Part shown: positions 61,052 to 64,000 of the stretch, piece by piece
Numbering within the stretch: the first letter of the stretch is position 1
How the letters are laid out: each line of letters opens with the position of its first letter
Origin: Molossus alvarezi
Lineage: Eukaryota; Chordata; Mammalia; Chiroptera; Molossidae
Reading direction: 5' to 3'
Length of the DNA: 64,000 nucleotides
Assembly (NCBI GenBank): GCA_037176705.1
Contig: CM073887.1
Span: 28,027,501 to 28,091,500, forward strand
Translations under genes and position numbers: made by a program
Notes under the pieces: model-generated
Databases searched by the model: none
Told to the model about the DNA's origin: nothing
The model's input: only the letters and a program-made list of their open reading frames with translations

Positions 61052-61229
61052 ATGCCCAGCCAGTGTGGCTCAGTGGTCGTTGGTTCGATTCTCAGTCAGA
61101 GCGCATGCCCAGGTTGTGGGCCCGATTCCCAGTGTGGGGCATGCAGCAGGCAGCCAATTGATGTTTTCTCTCATTGATGTTTCTCTCTCTCTCTCTCCCT
61201 CTCTCTAAAAATTAATAAAGAAAAAAATT
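61052..61229 (+). mobile_element. Ves SINE with a head deletion
   Basis: A sense SINE with 'ccagccagtgtggctcagtgg', then directly 'tcgttggttcgattctcagt'. About 20 bp of the usual head between A- and B-box regions are missing. Tail 'aaaaattaataaag'. Approximate TSD 'actttgcaattc' at 61040-61051 and 'aatttgcatttc' at 61230-61241 within the L1. Confidence 0.92.
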
Positions 61230-61332
61230 AATTTGCATTTCTCTGATGGCTTGATGTGGAGCATATTTTTTTTCACATGCTCTTTGCTATCTACGTATCT
61301 TCCTTGGTGAGATGTCTGTTAAGGTCTTTGCC

Positions 61333-61590
61333 GCGCCCCCCCCCCCCACCCTTTTTTTAAAAGTAAAGGCAAAAGATTTTATTCTGCTCACCAGTTTCCT
61401 GATCCACTCTGGCTCCTAGCATAATTTATTCTTTAAAAAAAAAATTATCTTGTTGACAGTATTACAAATATCTCCCCTCCCCCTCCCTTTGCCTATCTCC
61501 ACCCGGTCCCTACCCCACCATAGGCATTCACCACACTATTGTCTGTGCCCATGGGCTATGCATATATGCATATGAACATTTTGGTTAGTC
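61333..61590 (-). mobile_element. Younger L1 3'-end fragment with poly(C) at the junction
   Basis: The stretch 61430-61585 ('cttgttgacagtattacaaa', 'ccatgggctatgcatatatg') resembles the 3' end of the L1 at 51.93-52.08 kb, antisense. It lies inside the older L1 after a 12-base C run (61336-61347) and about 80 bp of unassigned sequence. Confidence 0.6.
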
Positions 61591-62372
61591 AGATTTTTGT
61601 TTTCTTCTTGTTGAATTTTGAGGGTTCTTTGTATATGTAAGGTAACAGTGGTTCTGTATCAGATATGTCCTTTGCAAATATTTTCTCTCAGTCTGTGTCT
61701 TATCTGTTATTCCCTTGGCACTGTCTTTCACAAAGCAGACATTTTAATTTGAATGAAGTTTAGTTTATCAGTTCCTCCTTTTATGGATTATGCCTTTCGT
61801 GTGGTATCTAAGAAGTTATTGCCGTATCCAGGGTAATCTAGGTTTCCTCCTATGTTATCATCAAGGAGTTTTATAGTTTTGTATTTTACACCTAGGTCTG
61901 TGATCAACTTTGAGTTAATTTTTGTGAAGGGTTTAAGGTGTGTGTCTAGATTTTTGTTTGTTTGTTTGTTTGTTTTACATATGGATGTCTAATTATTCCA
62001 GCACCATTTGTTGAAAACACTACCTTTACTTCATTGTATTGCTTTTGTGCCTTTGTGAAAGATTAGTTGGCTATGAAAAGTAAGATTTTAAGAGGCAAAT
62101 TTACTTAACACAGGTCACTCAGATAGTTTATCATTGTCAAAGCCAAATTTGGACCCAGATGTATGGCTTCCACAGTATATATCATTACAATAAATAAATA
62201 CTATTAGGGAGACTCTCACCAATTTGGCATAAAATTATATGGTAAACTAAAATAGAGCAAAGTGCTATCTAGTTTGTATTATGGTAGACAGACTACTTCC
62301 CTCCCCCAACCTGCCGTAAGTATCTGGCATTACTTAAACAATTTTATTAGTGTCATCTTGGAACCATTTTTA

Positions 62373-62572
62373 TATATTTATTTACTTTTAATTGATTTTC
62401 TTTTTAAGAAGAGAGAAACATCAATGTGGGAGAGAAGCATCCATTGCCGCCTCCTGCATGCCCCATACTGGGGATCAAGCCCGCAACCTGGGCATGTGCC
62501 CTGACTGGGTATCAAACTAGAACCTCTCAGCCCATGAAATGACATTTAATCCATTGAGCCATACCGGCCAGG
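62373..62572 (-). mobile_element. Ves SINE
   Basis: An antisense SINE with 'gcctcctgcatgccccatac', 'ggcatgtgccctgactggg' and the head end 'gagccataccggccagg'. The TSD is 16 bp with one mismatch: 'cttggaaccattttta' at 62357-62372 and 'cttggaactattttta' at 62573-62588. Confidence 0.95.
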
Positions 62573-62588
62573 CTTGGAACTATTTTTA

Positions 62589-63145
62589 ATATTAAATGTT
62601 AATGATAAAACCACTGTGTTGATATTTATGATGACATTGTTCCCTTGATATATATAATTTATGATATGTCTAACCTTTTCATTGAAAGCTCTCTAAGAAC
62701 TACCATGTCTGTGTTTCCTCAGTGCCTAACACAATACTGAGCACAGGAAAGCTTTCTAACATACTAAACCAAACTGAATTAAACACAGAATATCTAAATT
62801 GAGAGTCTTTAACCCATTTCATCAACTGCAATGTTGATTTTTCTAGAACATAGCAATCCTTGGTTCACTCTCTATAAGCAATAGATGACAGTTATTATAT
62901 ATATATAAAAAAAATGTTTGATAAATAGACTTTGGTCAATAGAAATTAGACAGGAATGAAAAAATACCATTAGCTGTCTCCGTTATTTACCTTATTAAAC
63001 TTACTGCCAGTAGCCAACTACATGAGAAGTCCCAAAGTATTACTTTTTAAGCCTAAGCCTACATGTAGATATTGCATTTCCTGCTCTAAAGGTTACAGAA
63101 GAAAGATCAATGGTTAGATCAGAAAGGTCACCATGTGCAAATATT
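62589..63145. other. Anonymous DNA with an L2 3'-end scrap
   Basis: 'agctctctaagaactaccat', 'gtctgtgtttcctcagtgcc' and 'ctgagcacaggaaagc' at 62690-62765 match the L2 3' end. Otherwise no feature was seen. Confidence 0.45.
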
Positions 63146-63162
63146 GAAAAATAAGTTTTTTT

Positions 63163-63440
63163 GTTTTTGTTAATCCTCATCCAAGGGTATTTTCCCATTG
63201 ATTTTTTTTTTTTTTTTTTTTTTTTTTTAGAGAGAGTTGAAGGGAGGGACTGAGGAAGGGGGGGGAGAGAGAGAGAGAGAGAGAGAGAGAGATCAATTGA
63301 TTGCCTCCCAAATGGCCCTGGTCATGGCTGGAGAAACCTGCAACCCAGGCATGTGCCCATGGGCCCTTTACTAGAATTGAACTTGAGACCCTTCGGTCCC
63401 CAGGCCAATGCTGTAACTGTGGAGCTAAACTGGCCAGGGT
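63163..63440 (-). mobile_element. Ves SINE with long poly(T) and (GA)n
   Basis: An antisense SINE with 'aatcctcatccaagggtatt', 27 T residues (63202-63228), (GA)n at about 63265-63292 and the head end 'ggagctaaactggccagggt'. Weak TSD 'gaaaaataag' on the left against 'gaaaactaca' on the right. Confidence 0.9.
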
Positions 63441-63559
63441 GAAAACTACATTTTTTGAAGAAATATGTGCCATGGATAGGAATATAATGATTGATGTCAG
63501 CTTGCCAACTCTCCCTAAAATATCCTTAAATTTAATAGTGTAGCACTCATTTAAAATAT

Positions 63560-64000
63560 ATATTTAACAAATACATTCATTTAACATATATAGAGAGAGG
63601 CTTCTGTGTATCAGTCATTATTCTTCTGAACATGGGGTTTTGCATTTAAAAACAACAATAACAACAACAAAAAACCTCCTGGAATTCATATTCTTGTCAG
63701 GATAGAAAGGCAATAAAAATTAGTATCAAAGACCAATGAGTAAATTCTTGACCAAGGCAACAGAAAAGAACAAACCAGGGAAAAAAAGATAGGGATGTGG
63801 GAGAAAGGGGATCAGTGGAGGTATCACTGAGTAAAGACAAAGGACACGAGGAAGCCAGCTATGTCTCTAGTGGGAAACAGACTTCAAGGCTGAGGAAAGA
63901 CCATGGCAAAGGCCCTGACTAGCAGCATGCCTAGTGTGTTTGCAAAACAGCACAGCTTGAATGACTGCCAAGCATACCCTGTTGCTACTTGGTAAGAAAG
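63560..64000 (+). repeat. L2-class ancient LINE remnant
   Basis: 'gtatcagtcattattcttct' is followed by 'aagaccatggcaaaggccct' and 'agcatgcctagtgtgtttgc', in the same order as the other L2-class relics. It runs off the window end. Confidence 0.45.

Larger units (their letters stand above)
59484..62080 (-). mobile_element. Old L1 (L1M-type), interrupted three times
   Basis: Antisense L1. The 3' UTR piece at 59484-59735 has 'acccccacacatgcacagcc' and 'gggtcactcttggtgtt'. It continues at about 60528 with 'gctgtaccttctgtgggtta' and 'cacttagtaatatgcattta', and runs on through 61040, 61230-61332 and 61590-62080 ('tccagcaccatttgttgaaa'). The pieces join in consensus order once the LTR, the Ves SINE and the younger L1 end are removed. 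No coding capacity remains. Confidence 0.85.

Overview
The window looks like 64 kb of AT-rich, gene-free (intergenic or intronic) nuclear DNA from a vesper bat (Vespertilionidae or a close relative). The species call rests on 17 copies of the bat-specific tRNA-derived Ves SINE (B-box-like head, 'ctctct' stretch, 'aaaatcaataaa' or 'tcctcgggtgagga' tail), most flanked by target-site duplications (TSDs) that I could read directly. A short SPIN-type hAT element and a mariner-type MITE fit the same lineage. No supported protein-coding exon, rRNA, tRNA gene or CRISPR array was found. Every long open frame is short (127 codons or fewer) and most of the longer ones fall inside repeats.

Layout. From 0 to 9.5 kb there are five Ves SINEs, old MaLR/L2 remnants, a (TAGA)n microsatellite on a SINE tail, and an MLT2B ERVL LTR at 7.75-8.26 kb carrying a mariner MITE. 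Around 10.5-11 kb lies a broken retrocopy of the mitochondrial ribosomal protein gene MRPL24. From 12 to 22.4 kb there are two sense-strand L1 fragments (one with a perfect 14-bp TSD), a MaLR-like host invaded by a Ves SINE and by a SPIN element (13.6-14.6 kb), and L2/MaLR relics. From 22.4 to 32.6 kb the DNA is mostly anonymous, with one Charlie-like hAT element, MIR/L2 relics and an old MaLR LTR. From 32.6 to 36.7 kb there is a dense LTR cluster in which an MLT2B is split by a MaLR, followed by further MaLR LTRs and two Ves SINEs. From 36.7 to 47.6 kb the DNA is mostly unique and AT-rich with sparse SINEs. From 47.6 to 54.9 kb there are two antisense L1s: an old one with its 5' end joined to distal ORF2, and a younger 2.9-kb 5'-truncated one bounded by a 15-bp TSD. 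From 54.9 to 59.5 kb the DNA is anonymous and partly enhancer-like. From 59.5 to 62.1 kb an old antisense L1 is interrupted three times, by an LTR, a Ves SINE and a younger L1 3' end. The last part holds two Ves SINEs and L2 relics.

No genes work together here. The interest lies in retrotransposon archaeology: nested insertions, a horizontally acquired DNA transposon family, a processed pseudogene, and a 155-bp segment present twice 22 kb apart at about 90% identity. Repeat family names come from recognition by memory, not from a library search.
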